A stretch of 64,000 nt of DNA, taken from the NCBI GenBank assembly GCA_036937835.1, contig CM072881.1, positions 4,159,001 through 4,223,000 on the forward strand. The letters are read 5' to 3'. The notes under the pieces were generated by a model, which was given only the letters and a program-made list of their open reading frames with translations, ran no database searches and was not told the origin of the DNA. Each line of letters opens with the position of its first letter. Position 1 is the first letter of the stretch. Made by a program: the position numbers and the translations under genes. Shown here piece after piece: positions 36,082-47,600 of the stretch. This stretch comes from Pampus argenteus (lineage: Eukaryota > Chordata > Actinopteri > Scombriformes > Stromateidae).

Positions 36082-38528
36082 CTCTCTCTCTTCTCGCTTC
36101 TCTCAGAATAAAGTGGTGACTGTTGACGATGTAAAGGTCAAACTACAGGTGAGTCAGTAAATCAGTTCCAGTGAAAGCTTCATGTGCCTTCACAATAGCA
36201 ATCTATTTTTACAGCGCAGGCTGGTTCCCTCTCGGGCACCCAGTGTTGTAAAAATGAATTTCATAAAAACTGAAACAGGCCATATCATACATACCATATC
36301 ACAGCTTATTTCTGTCTCTTTGTTTCAGATTTGGGACACAGCAGGACAAGAAAGGTTCAGAAGTGTGACACACGCATATTACAGAGATGCACACGGTGAG
36401 GGAAACACATCATAATCTACACTGCACTTTGAAAAGTAAACCGCCACACACTCGTATGTTCATTTTTGTTGGCCCCTTCTTTCCACAGCCTTGCTTCTCC
36501 TGTACGACATCACCAGTAAATCATCATTTGATAACATCATGGTAAGTCTGAGATATGTCAATAGCCGTGAACGTTATGGAAGTAAGTGATTCAGGAGGAG
36601 GAAGTGGCCTAACAAAAGCTAATAAAGCCACAGAAAGCACACACTGACACGACGTATGTGTTATTAGAATTAACCTGCATTCTGAGTTTGTCTTACGCAA
36701 ACACACATTGTTCGGTGTATTTATGTGTGTGTGTGTCTGCCTCTCTTGTTTCAGGCATGGTTAACAGAGATCCATGAGTATGCACAGAGCGATGTAGTCA
36801 TCATGTTGCTCGGCAACAAGGTGAGGAGGAAATGTTTGACAAGTTCAGCATGTAGAGGAAAAAGTGCTAAGAAAATAGAAAGCAGTGGAAACCTTCCTCT
36901 GAATAAACTGTGGCTTCTTATCATAGGAGATGAAAATATGTGATGTATGAATGAGGTTTAATATATATATCAAAAAAGCACCAAACAGCAGACAGACAAA
37001 GTTAGTGATTATCTGGTGAACATAGTGGAACCTTCAGCAGACGGAGGGCAAATATTGGACTTATTAGTCCGAGACCAAAAAGTAGATCATCAGTACTAAT
37101 GAGTGTATTTGTTTGATTGGATGTGATGTCTCTTCTAGGCTGACATGAGCAGTGACAGAGCGATCAGGAGAGATGAAGGGGAGAGGCTCGCCAGGGTGAG
37201 GTTTTCATCCATTGCTGTACACGTAGCGTTTGAAACGGTTTACTCTGCTGTGAAGTTATTTGCTACTCTTCATGTCTCACAGGAGTATTCAGTTCCCTTC
37301 ATGGAGACGAGTGCCAAGACAGGAGTCAACGTGGAGCTGGCTTTCACTGCTGTGGCCAAGTAAGATAATTGTTCATTATATAATGTGATATCTTCCCCCC
37401 CTTTAACTGTTCAGTGTTTAATACTGACAGTAATACTGTAAATAATAACCAACCATCTGATAACTTTAAGGTGTAATTAAACATTAATATAGTAAGTACA
37501 TTATATGTAGACATATACATATTCATACTGGTGATGCAATCTAGAAATCATTAGTAATGAATTTGGCAAGTTTGACGTACATACATATTTTATTACCATT
37601 TCAAGCTATTTAGCAAGACATTTTAATCAATAACAACGTTTCCCCTAATATAAGACCTCATTCATTATGACTGAATGGATGCATTGGAAGTTATGGATTA
37701 TATGTATTCTCAGTGGGGGAAAAAATGTTAAGACTGACAAAATAACAAACAAGCCAATCCTTGATATACATTTTATATTCTGGTGAAAACCCAGGGATGC
37801 TAACTGAGGATTATTAAAATCCATTTATTTGTCCGTCAACACAAAGTGTTTTTAGTTTTTACTCCTAAACGTTCTTCATTTCCTGCAGAATAAAACCCCA
37901 TAATATCGTACAAGCCATTAATGAATCCATTATATACCTGCATACTGAATAAGAATGATTTAAAATATCATTAAATTGCCTATTTCAGACACACACTTAA
38001 ACCACAACCTCCATAATCTCATAAATAAATTTAAATAAATTCATTCATTTATTTTACTCATTCATTTATTAACGTACTGTACTCACAGTTATCTACTGTT
38101 ACTCTAATACAGCTGCACTACTGCTTATTCTCCCCATTCTCTCCCTGTTACTGCTCTCATGGCAAACATTATAAGGTGTTCCATGCTTGCCATGTAATTC
38201 CTTTCTAACCACAATGTAAAATCCTATTACATGGCAATAAATGAAACTAGTGGTCAGTGGCAAATAACAGTGGAAACTGCAGCTAGCTACCAGTTTTGTC
38301 TCAAAAAAGGCAAACACTAGTATGTATAGTATAGTATATAAGTCATTCCTTTCTGTGGGTGGATTCATTTTTGGTTAAATAGTGTTTTTTTTAACTGTAG
38401 GATGTCTGCTTTTGTTCTTTAGGGAACTGAAGCACCGGGCCGTCCAGCACCCAAATGAACCCAAATTCCAGATCCATGAATACATTGAAGCAAAGAAGGA
38501 GAAGTCAGGCTGCTGTAGCTACTTCTAG
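30635..38528 (+). CDS. rab37: Small GTPase RAB37
   Basis: RAB37 is a prenylated Rab GTPase linked in mammals to regulated secretion. Exons: 30635-30790, 35230-35340, 36107-36148, 36329-36395, 36489-36541, 36755-36820, 37139-37195, 37283-37359, 38423-38528; phases all fit, giving 244 aa. A 52-residue acidic N-terminal leader precedes the GTPase domain. Motifs in order: P-loop GDSGVGKTS, switch I region SATVGIGFT, DTAGQE, NKAD and ETSAKTG. The tail ends CCSYF, a double-cysteine prenylation site. The helix LTEIHEYAQSDVVIMLLGNK matches RAB37 better than RAB26. Odd point: switch I reads GIGFT where most Rabs have GIDF plus a basic residue. A GT repeat begins at the exon 2 donor, and a CT tract runs into the exon 3 acceptor. 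Confidence 0.94.
30791..35229 (+). other. RAB37 intron 1
   Basis: 4.4 kb intron. I looked for a second P-loop exon of the canonical type (GDxGVGKTC with GIDF) and saw none. It has an AT tract at about 30880-30901 and a largely repeat-free stretch at 31990-32340 that might be conserved non-coding DNA. A gene-repeat fragment with CCAAGGGGCAACTACC and GGCCACTAGATGC lies near 33645-33705. Confidence 0.5.
36037..36106 (+). repeat. (CT)n tract at RAB37 exon 3 acceptor
   Basis: A CT microsatellite with few interruptions leads directly into the TCTCAG acceptor of exon 3. It acts as an extended polypyrimidine tract. Confidence 0.8.
36985..37065. repeat. Family C repeat fragment (RAB37 intron 6)
   Basis: ACCAAACAGCAGACAGACAAA and TTATCTGGTGAACATAGTGGA are the reverse complement of phrases in the copy at 40100-40520 (GTCAGTCTGCTGTTTGGTGAAG). 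Short, truncated copy. Confidence 0.5.
37360..38422 (+). other. RAB37 intron 8
   Basis: About 1.06 kb between the exon that ends in VAK and the terminal exon. AT-rich, with no exon or clear repeat recognised. Confidence 0.5.
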
Positions 38529-38739
38529 ATCTCCTCTCCTGAGTCCTCCTGCCACCGCTCCAGGTGAACAGACCGAGAGCTACAGGGTGGGAGGAAGGAA
38601 GCCCTACTCACTCACTGCTACTCCCAAATGATGACGCTGTCATTCATTCACGACTAGAAGCCAAAAGTTGAGAAGTGGGAGAACCAAGCTATAGACTCAA
38701 CAACAACCAACAAGTATACATTTGATTGAAATTACAGGA

Positions 38740-39310
38740 GAATATAGACTTTGAAGGGAATGCACTGATTTGCTTTGTTTACAAGCGTGAGATGAGAAGA
38801 TTAATATCAAGCTTATATACATGTATTACATCAGGAGATAGATTTTGATGCTGTTAGCTTAACTTAGCCGACGTGAGGAAAGAGCTAGTCTGTCAAAAAT
38901 ACACCCACCAACACCTACTGCCGTACTGTATCAAATGTAAAATCCTTAATTTGAAATTTGAAGGGAGTTACTTGCTATATACAATACTATACGAGTACGT
39001 ATAGTCACTGTACCAAGCAATCAGCCAAGGAATAGCTCCCTCTAGAACTGACACATTTATTTTTAGACGGGTAAAACAAAGGAAATATAATAATTAGTAA
39101 GCTTTAGATGTGTTGGTGGGTATATTTTGGACAGAGCCAGGCTACCTGTTTCCCCCTGTTTCCACTCTTTATGCTAAGCTAAGCTAACCACTTGCTAGCT
39201 CCGGCTTCATAGTTAGCATAAACACATAAGCGTGGTATTCATCATCTCACGCTTTGAAATAAAGCAAAAAAATGCATATTTCCTAAAAAGGTGAGCTATT
39301 ACTTGAAGAA
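38740..39310. mobile_element. Family A MITE-like repeat in the RAB37 3' region
   Basis: Phrases TTGGACAGAGCCAGGCTACC, TGTTTCCCCCTGTTTCCACT, TATGCTAAGCTAAGCTAACC and the end block CATATTTCCTAAAAAGGTGA match a common perch-like fish repeat. A reverse copy is cut by the window edge at 63800-64000. It lies just past the RAB37 stop, so it is likely transcribed. Confidence 0.65.
39258..39263 (+). terminator. Candidate RAB37 poly(A) signal inside a repeat
   Basis: AATAAA in GAAATAAAGCAAAA, about 730 bases after the stop, within the family A repeat. Other AATAAA sites lie further on (near 40730), so the used site is unknown. Confidence 0.35.
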
Positions 39311-40099
39311 AAATTCACATATGATTTTTGTTTTATGTTTGTTTTTATTTGAATTAGCACTACATTATTGCTGATGTAAGAACAAGGATGCACAAATACC
39401 ATTTTGCCAAAGTGGGGGACGTTAGCCCACATTGTAGTCCACTGCCGCAACTTTATGTGTCATGCAGTCTGCCCACACATCCAGACAAAGGCCACACACT
39501 GTGTCATGGATTCTATTCAAATCCAAGGGAAGGGACAACAGCCCCGTCTGTTTGTGATTTAGTCAGAGTGGTTCGTTCTTGACAAGATGTTCTCAAAAAA
39601 ATAGAATAAGATCAAATAAAAAGCTGCAGTTGAACTGGAAAAGAGCTCAGGGACACAGCTGGAGAAAACTGCTCTATCACTTTGAAATGTGGTTCTAAAT
39701 GACTGCTGCATAAGTCCAAACAGAACATGAGCTAATTGACAATGGTCTGAGGTTGGATTTGTAATTTTTGTTCTGGATTTATGAAACATTTCTGTATTTG
39801 TGAGTGAACAGACTTTTAAAAATGTTTTTGACATGTTAAAAAAACAACAACAACAACAACTATATTTTGCTTTTACAGCCTATTTATGGGCTTAGTTTTG
39901 AAAGTTGCATGTACAGTATGCTGGATTGCATGTACCAAATATGTGTGCAGTGCCTCCAGAACATATAACTCTATTTATATTATTATCAAGATGAACATAA
40001 AAAAAATATGAACAGATAAATAGCATTTCTCTTGAAATCTTAACTCGATGCTCAGGGTTAAATTTTATAGTACATAATATGTCCATATCTAACACTTTA

Positions 40100-40520
40100 A
40101 AGCCACATCAATTCATTTCATTGGCCACTTGGGGGCAGCAGAGCACAACATTGACACATTACCTCCACAAGTTATGATGGCGAACATGTTAGCAAACAGT
40201 TGCCTGTTTCCTACATATGTTGGCTTTCTGGGCCTGGATCCAATAAGTCTAATAATTACTCTCCTTTTAGCTCCATTTTAGCCCTTTAGCTGCTAAATGC
40301 TAGGCTATGCTTTGTTCACCAGCTAGTTGCTAACTTTGTCAGTCTGCTGTTTGGTGAAGATACTGTGTGGTTTAAGGTGAGACCACCAAAACAATTACAT
40401 AAAAGATGCTAAAAAGCTCTATTAAAATATAGAGAGAGAGAGATAGATAACTTTAAAGAGCTAATGATGTCAGAACAACATCTCCATGTTCAGGTTTTGC
40501 TGTCACACAGGCAGGTTTAT
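40100..40520. repeat. Family C repeat carrying a CTCF-like motif
   Basis: CCACTTGGGGGCAGCAGAGC opens the element, and CTTTAGCTGCTAAATGCTAG and GTCAGTCTGCTGTTTGGTGA follow. Related stretches are at 57715-57870 and, reversed, at 36985-37065. The motif CCACTTGGGGGCAG at 40125-40138 is close to the vertebrate CTCF consensus. Confidence 0.55.
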
Positions 40521-40775
40521 GAACCTTTGCTTGACAACAGTATGCAATGCTCTTTAGAAAATGTCCCTAATGGTCAGTTATTGTATGTATGCTTTCACTC
40601 TCAGGTCTGATGCTGGTTACAATCCAAAATGATTCAGACTGTGGCCATTAGACCTCGTATACAGTGATGGTTGTTTGTTGCCAGACCGCGCTGACCAAGG
40701 TTGTCTTTGATGTGTTGTATGCTGCATAAAAAATAAACTATTTTTAACTGAGCACACTGGTTTTGGTTTTGTTTG

Positions 40776-40776
<1 letters not shown>

Positions 40777-40827
<51 letters not shown>
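40777..40827 (+). repeat. (GT)n(GA)n microsatellite
   Basis: About 18 GT units followed by about 8 GA units, between RAB37 and NHERF1. Confidence 0.85.
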
Positions 40828-40954
40828 TGTGGTGCAGTTGTATTACATTGATAAGTAGTTTGCACAGCAGACTGTACTCTAGCAATCATAAAACGATCAA
40901 GAAGTAAACTTCCGGTTTGTAGTTTTACAGCCTTCAAAATAAAAGCGAAGATGC

Positions 40955-41230
40955 TCCTGACCAGTATGGATAGGATCAGGAATTAGTACATCAGAGGGAC
41001 AGCACATGTTTAGAGGGTTTGGACATAAAGTCAGAGAGGACAGACTGAGATGGTTCAGACATGTCCAGAGAGAGAAGAGATAGTGAATATATTGGTAGAA
41101 GGATGCTGAGTTTTGAACTGCCAGGCAGGAGGTCTAGAGAGGAAGACCAAAGAGGAGATACATGGATGTAGTGAAAAAGGACATGAAGGTAGAGAGAAGC
41201 AGGGTTAGATGGAGGAAACTGATTCGCTTT
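40955..41230 (+). mobile_element. 5'-truncated LINE 3' end relic (RTE/Rex-like)
   Basis: Translated pieces DRLRWFRHVQRE, EYIGRRMLSFELPGRR, RGRPKRRYMDVVKKDMK and RVRWRKLIR, in different frames, are the C-terminal end of a common fish LINE reverse-transcriptase protein. Stops and frameshifts break it, so it is a dead copy. It ends about 400 bases upstream of the NHERF1 start codon. Confidence 0.75.
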
Positions 41231-41630
41231 TTTTGTGAAAAATTGTGAAATGACAGTTTACACACCAGGTGCTGGTGTTTATTTGTGGTCTTTTATGTTG
41301 AAAACCTGACGACACCGTTAATCCCGCTGTGCTCGCTTGACGCGGGGACCTCTGCCTCCGCAGAGGGACGGGACGGTGTCGGATTGGAGGTGAACAAGAA
41401 GATTGCAACATTACAGTCGATAAGGGGAGGACCTGACATCAGGCTGGTCGGAGTGAAAACGCAACATTGGCAGCGCAAAGCTGAGTGTGACACAGGAAGT
41501 GCATGCTGTAGCACAACTTCTAGAGTGCGCAACAGGTGTCAGCTTGTGTATGGTTGTTGTGTGAAGTAGTTCAAAGATTGGATAGTGAGGATTAAAGTTA
41601 TCGTAGGTTAAAAAAAAAAAGAGTAACAGC

Positions 41631-44600
41631 ATGTCAAACCTCCGACCCAGACTGTGCGTGCTGGAGAAAGGATCCAGCGGCTACGGGTTCCACCTGCACG
41701 GAGAGAAGGGCAAAACCGGACAGTTTATCAGGCTGGTGGAGTCCGACACTCCCGCCTCCGCCGCCGGGCTGCGTGCAGGCGACCGCTTGATGTTCGTGAA
41801 CGGGGAGAGCGTGGAGGGCGAGAGCCATCAGCAAGTGGTCGCCAGGATACGGGCCACCACCGGGGCTCTGGAGCTTATCGTGGCGGACGCCGAAACAGCC
41901 GATTTGCTGGAGAAACACAACCTGCAGTGTCGGAAAGAGTTCGTCACGGAGGGGATCCCTCTGCCCGGCGGGGACAGCGACTCAGACCGCGGGGACGCAC
42001 AGAGCAACGGCACACCGAGTGAGTGCACCCCTGCCGGGCGTGAGAACGGTGATGCTTCCTCGGAGAGGTTGGAGAGACTGAGTGTCAGCTCCAGCACCAA
42101 GGTACAGTATAGCACTGCAGCCCAGTCTATGCAAAATGACTATATTATATTATATCTGCTCACATATACTTTTTTATAGGACTCCATGAATTGTTTTCCA
42201 GTGCTTTTAGGCTCTCATAAATCCCTTCTAAGCTGCTGCTAACCTCCTTCCCTGTGACTAGGTCTAGGTGATTTATGTCATTTTATATCAGTATGTCAGT
42301 ATCATGATATAGTCATAGAGATGTTGAGGATGAGAAATCAGCAAGTAAATGCATAATAAACAGTACAAACGCATGTGATTTCATATTGTTAGTGTTGGAG
42401 TCAGACTGGAGTGAATCATCAACCAAAACAACCCTGGCTTTTATTTCCTAATATGATCTGAGGCCTGCCCTGCCTGCGAGCTTCAAAGGTTACAAGGAAA
42501 TATAAGTAGTGAAAGGCCATAAGCTGAGACGGAGAGGTGACACAGCACAGAGGAATACGTCAGGCCCGTATTCATTCCTGTTCAACACAGTCTTTGTCAT
42601 TTAAACATCTGTCAGTCTCTGTGCTTCATGCTTGAATTCCCCGTCAGGTTTGGCTCGTCCGACTAGAATCTTTGCCAGTTTGAATCATGTCTGCGAGACA
42701 TTTCTTTTTACACCATTAGTATAATCAGATAGTCGGATTTTAAGAGACACGAAGACTGTCTAGACTTCATTGTTGGATCATCACCATCATTATCGTCGTC
42801 CTCATTGTTGGTTCGCATCAGTACTAGTGATTTCATGTCCTGTCTGGGATTCTTTGAAATCTTCCACCACATTCAAACTTTTTTTTTTTTTGAGGCCAGA
42901 GTTTTACGAGGTTATTCTTAGAAAGGGTCATAATTAGATTTTGTAATCAAAGTCTGGGCCCCTGATTTAAATGTTGTGTAACAGCAACACAAAAAAGGCT
43001 CATTATGGAGGTCTTTAGCTGTGTGGAACTCTCAGAATAGTACGTGGCTTTTATTTAGGATTTACAAAAGGGACAGGATACAGGTTATTTTTAGACTTGG
43101 CCTCCTCCGGAGGTAGGAAATACAATATAAAGGAAGTGGTTGTGATTGAGTCTTTCATGGAATCCTCATACATGAACATATTTCTGTTTCACCTTGAGTC
43201 AACTCGTCGACGTGTTTGATACATTCAGTGTGAGATCTGGGAGGTACCGCTGAGGGGCGTTTACGTGATGGCAGTCATAATTCCTCTTCAAAGATGCAGT
43301 AACAGCATTTGAACGAGCAGAATGAATTCATTTTGATGGTATTGATACAGTCAGAGAATTCACTTGTGGGTCAAAGTTCAACTTTGGTGAACTTTGTCAC
43401 AACTTTGCAGCGTCAGCCGAAAGCAAGCCAACTGTGATAATGTTGACCTTTCAAAGGGAACATGGAGCTGGGGAGTCCCAGACGGAGAAAGCTATCGTAG
43501 CACCTTCGTTGCTCTGTGCACTTTTCTATAACCGTGCTCTGGAGTTTGTAGGAAGGACAGAGATCAGTGGTGCAAGATAGGAATCAACGTTATTTGAAAA
43601 AAACCGGAGTTGCAAAGATTAGTTGATTAATCAATGAGTTGATTGACAGAAGATTAACAAGAACTATTTTGATAGTGGATTAGTTGTTAAATCCTCTGAT
43701 CTGATATTTGGTGGTTAATTTAGTCTTCAGTGAATGTAATAAAAGTCATTTTGCACAACTAGAGAAAATAATGTCAGATTAATCAATAATGAAACTAGTC
43801 ATTAATTGCAGCCTTCCAACAAACTGTAAATGTACTGTATTGTCTGGTTAGCAAAGCTCTAGTTAGCTAGCTTGTAGTGCTGTGGTGACTGACTTATTAA
43901 CAATAGCATATTTCCAGGTGGCTTGAATGTTACTACTTAGCACACTAGCTACATGACAGGACATGCAGAAACTTTCCAGAGCTCCTTTTGGTGTCCTCAT
44001 GTTTGAGAAATGTTTAAAATTAGGCCAATATATCAAATGAATTCAATTTTTTTTGCTTTTGCACAATGTCTAAAATGTCTAAATCGTAAACATTTGGTTG
44101 TTACAATGTGTACAAGAAGTTTATTTAACCCTTTGTTGAGTCTGTCCCCGCTGTGTAGCCAGGTAGCTAACTATAGCTAATAGAAGTGTGCAGACCGGAC
44201 TGACGTGGTTATTAATAACTTGTTCAATTATCATAACGGTATATTTTGTTGCGTCCTGGTAGCCTAATAGTTCAGATACATGCTATATAACCGTAATATC
44301 CTCAGTCGGATTCTGGCTGGGACCTTTGTTGCATGCAAATAATGGCAACCATGAAACAAAGTCATTGACTAGTGGAGTCATTGTTTCAGTGCTATTTATG
44401 ATTCTGGTGTACCTCTTGTGCAGCTCCTATACTGCATGCAGATATTTAACTTGATAACAGCGTTATAAATGGGATGTCTAGGTCTATGACTCTCTCCATG
44501 TAGGTGGCTCATGCCCCTTCACTAATACTCTTGACCTCCAGCCACGCTGGCTGGCTGGGATGCTGCAAAGCTCCTGCTACATTCCTCCCTGATGGGAGAC

Positions 44601-47600
44601 TTGGCAGAGCTTATCTGATGGTGTGATACCAGCCTCCCAGTGGGATACACTTGAGTGGGTTGGCCCATGATGACGTGAAACCAGCTCTGCTGAGCACAAT
44701 CACGGTTACACTTCAAACAATAGTTCCTTTCACGTGATTCTCTTCGGTTAGACTTGGTATTGAGTATTTAAATGGACACTGAGCTTTTTTTCCACACTAA
44801 CTTAACCACGGTCCCCATGGTGATGGTCTCAACAAAGACTTGGATATCTAATTCAGCAGATATTGCTTTCCTTTGAGAGATAAAGCATGAACTTAGTGAG
44901 CATGTCATCATATTATGGTAACATCCTGGCCTTCAGCGACTTAGTCCTCCAACACACCGAGGGCCGCCTATTGGTCACCATAGAGATTCCCAGAAGCAGA
45001 AAGAGGCATTGTCCGCAGTGTTTGCATGGGGAGAAAGGGGTTATGGTGCCAGGGAGGAAAGGAGAGAGGACTCTCACGCTTCAACAAGGAGGCCACGCTG
45101 ACCCTGAAATACCTACACCCTCACTTAAACACACCGTCAATAGAGCTGGAGTGAAATGAGAATATATGTCTGTGTGGGAGTGGGCAAGAGGGGGCTGACC
45201 ACATTATTAAACGGCAATTTGTTCTGTTCTCGTAGAAGTGAAAATGTCAAACAAATGATCAAATAATAGGATCCTAAATGAATGGCCGTAAAAATGTTGA
45301 GGCAAGTTTTAGTATGATGTCAACCAAAACGGACACATGGTGCCGTTTCACTCATGTGAAGTGACTGCAGTGCCACGTTTTTTTTGGCTTATCTTGGTGC
45401 TTTCCGGTCAGTTTCTGAAGGACAATCCATTGGTTACTCATTGGAAGCAACACTGAATCATTGTTGGTGTCTCACATGGACACATTTCACCCTCCGTGCA
45501 TCTCCTCCTTGTGCTTGCAGTTACACAACTTAAGACTTTGATCCTAAATCTTAGAATAAAGGCCTTGAAGCAGCCCTCACCTGTCGAAGGGATCATTTTA
45601 TTGAGTGTTTTACAGCACCTCTTATCATCAGATCGTACCAACCTGGCTATGAGAGTTAGGTGCAACATGTGAATGTTTTCTTTTAATGGCGCCTTAGCCG
45701 ATCGAACAGAGCAGTGAATCACATCAGCAGCAGAGGGAGGGCACAGCAGGACATAAAGAACGACTGATAGTGACCCACGCATACTGTGTGTACGTATGCA
45801 AATTCTCCTCACATACTGTACAGTAGGATGATTCCACGTTAAGCAATTTCCACTTTATTACTGTAATTGTGCCTGTTAAATTAACATTTTCTGCTGACCA
45901 AGGGGAAATGATTGTCCTACTTTCTTATCTGTTACCATTGTTCAGACCCAACAGCAGTGATCCTATAATTTCCATTATTACTGCGGATGTGGCGAAAGCC
46001 TGGTGGACGGGCTTGAACACTGCAGGCAGAAAGGCTGACAACTGCTTGGTGAAAATTAACATGATTTTTACATGAATAATACGCTGATAATTAACAATTG
46101 TTTTTTAGCAGGAATGTTTCTCATGAAAAAGAAATTGGAGAACATTTAGAACGGTTTTGGGTGACGCCATTGTTCGTTGCAGCTACTTTCCATTACATGG
46201 TTCTTTATATGTGCTGCCATCCAGAACAAAATCCATAAAGGTGCTGTTGGCGTCATCTGACTGAGATCCTCTGACTCACTGTTTTCTTAGTTACTTGGTC
46301 TAAATAAAGACACACACACACACACACACACAAATACATCATAGTGTGTCAGTAGGCCGGGCTCTACAGTACCTTCACTCATAGTTTAACCACATTAACA
46401 TGTATCAGCCCATTCATCTCGTTTTCCAGCATTTACCAGTTGACCAAGGACGCTCTTTCAACACTGAATTCACAGGAACAAAGGAGGGAGCAAAGGATCA
46501 CTCTAACCCTGAACCCGACTCAAGACTGGACCGCAAAGTTAAACTGTCCAATATAAGCCTGCCGATCCATCGAGCTTTAATCATGGTCGCTGGCATGACG
46601 GGGATTATAATTGCATCTATTGCACAGAATGAAAAAAAGTCAATTCTTTCTCCCTCTCAAACCCTGAGACGCAGTGATACCATGTAACATATAGGGCTTT
46701 GTCCTTAGACTGTGGGATCAGTCTGCTTTCCCTCTAATCAATCAGCAACGACCAGACAGACAAAGATGTTTGAATGGACACAAACTAGTGTGTAGAGTGA
46801 TGTGTGGGATAAATAAAATTAAGCTTTGTAGATAAAAAAACCCCCTAAATTCTGTAAACCACGTCCACCCACTCCTCCTGCGGTATCTTTCCATGGTTCC
46901 TGCGCTGATGGAGTATGTAAACCTTCAGGAATGTTCGGGGTCTACATCCTTATCAAATATCTGAACGGCCAAAGGAGCCAGTTCATCAACAGTCTCCTTC
47001 CAAATATTGAGCTCTTCCCCCTGTCTCTAAGGCCGAGGTCTGCAAGCATTTCAATTAAATAACAAGGTTTTAAATTCTGCTGACGGCTGCTTACTGAAAT
47101 GTAACGTCAGCCAAACACTAGTGAGAAGCATTCGCTCTGCTAATGTAGTGAACGTTAGCACTTCAACAATATAAAAAGCAATGGTTAATGAGCTCTTAAA
47201 CCCGTCTCGCTATTAGCTACTTCTTGCTAATAGCGAGCTAACTTTAATGTCATTAATTTTTCAGGTTTTAAACGCTCCTGATGTTGTTTTTTAGCAAAAA
47301 TATCTGCTAGCTAAAACTTATCGTTAGCGTGACTTTAGCAAGAAGCATTTGCTTTGCTAAATCAACACATTAAAGCAATTCAGTAAACATTGTAAGTATT
47401 AAGCCTACGACGTAACATTAATATTTAGCCGAAAGCGTCCCAGTTGCTACATACAGTTTGTCACAGCCACTATGGCAGTGGCTGTGGACTCTTGTGGAGT
47501 CTTGCTGTTACTACAACATCTTTGTGGGTGGGTGAGTTTTTCCTTCTTAAACTCCATATACACTTTAAACTATCCATTCTCCCACGTTTTCATATAGAAA

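Noticed and set aside
30635..38528. RAB26 instead of RAB37
   Set aside because: NKADMSSDRAIR, YAQSDVVIMLLGNK and the CCSYF end fit RAB37, and the neighbours EME1, MRPL27 and NHERF1 are 17q genes.
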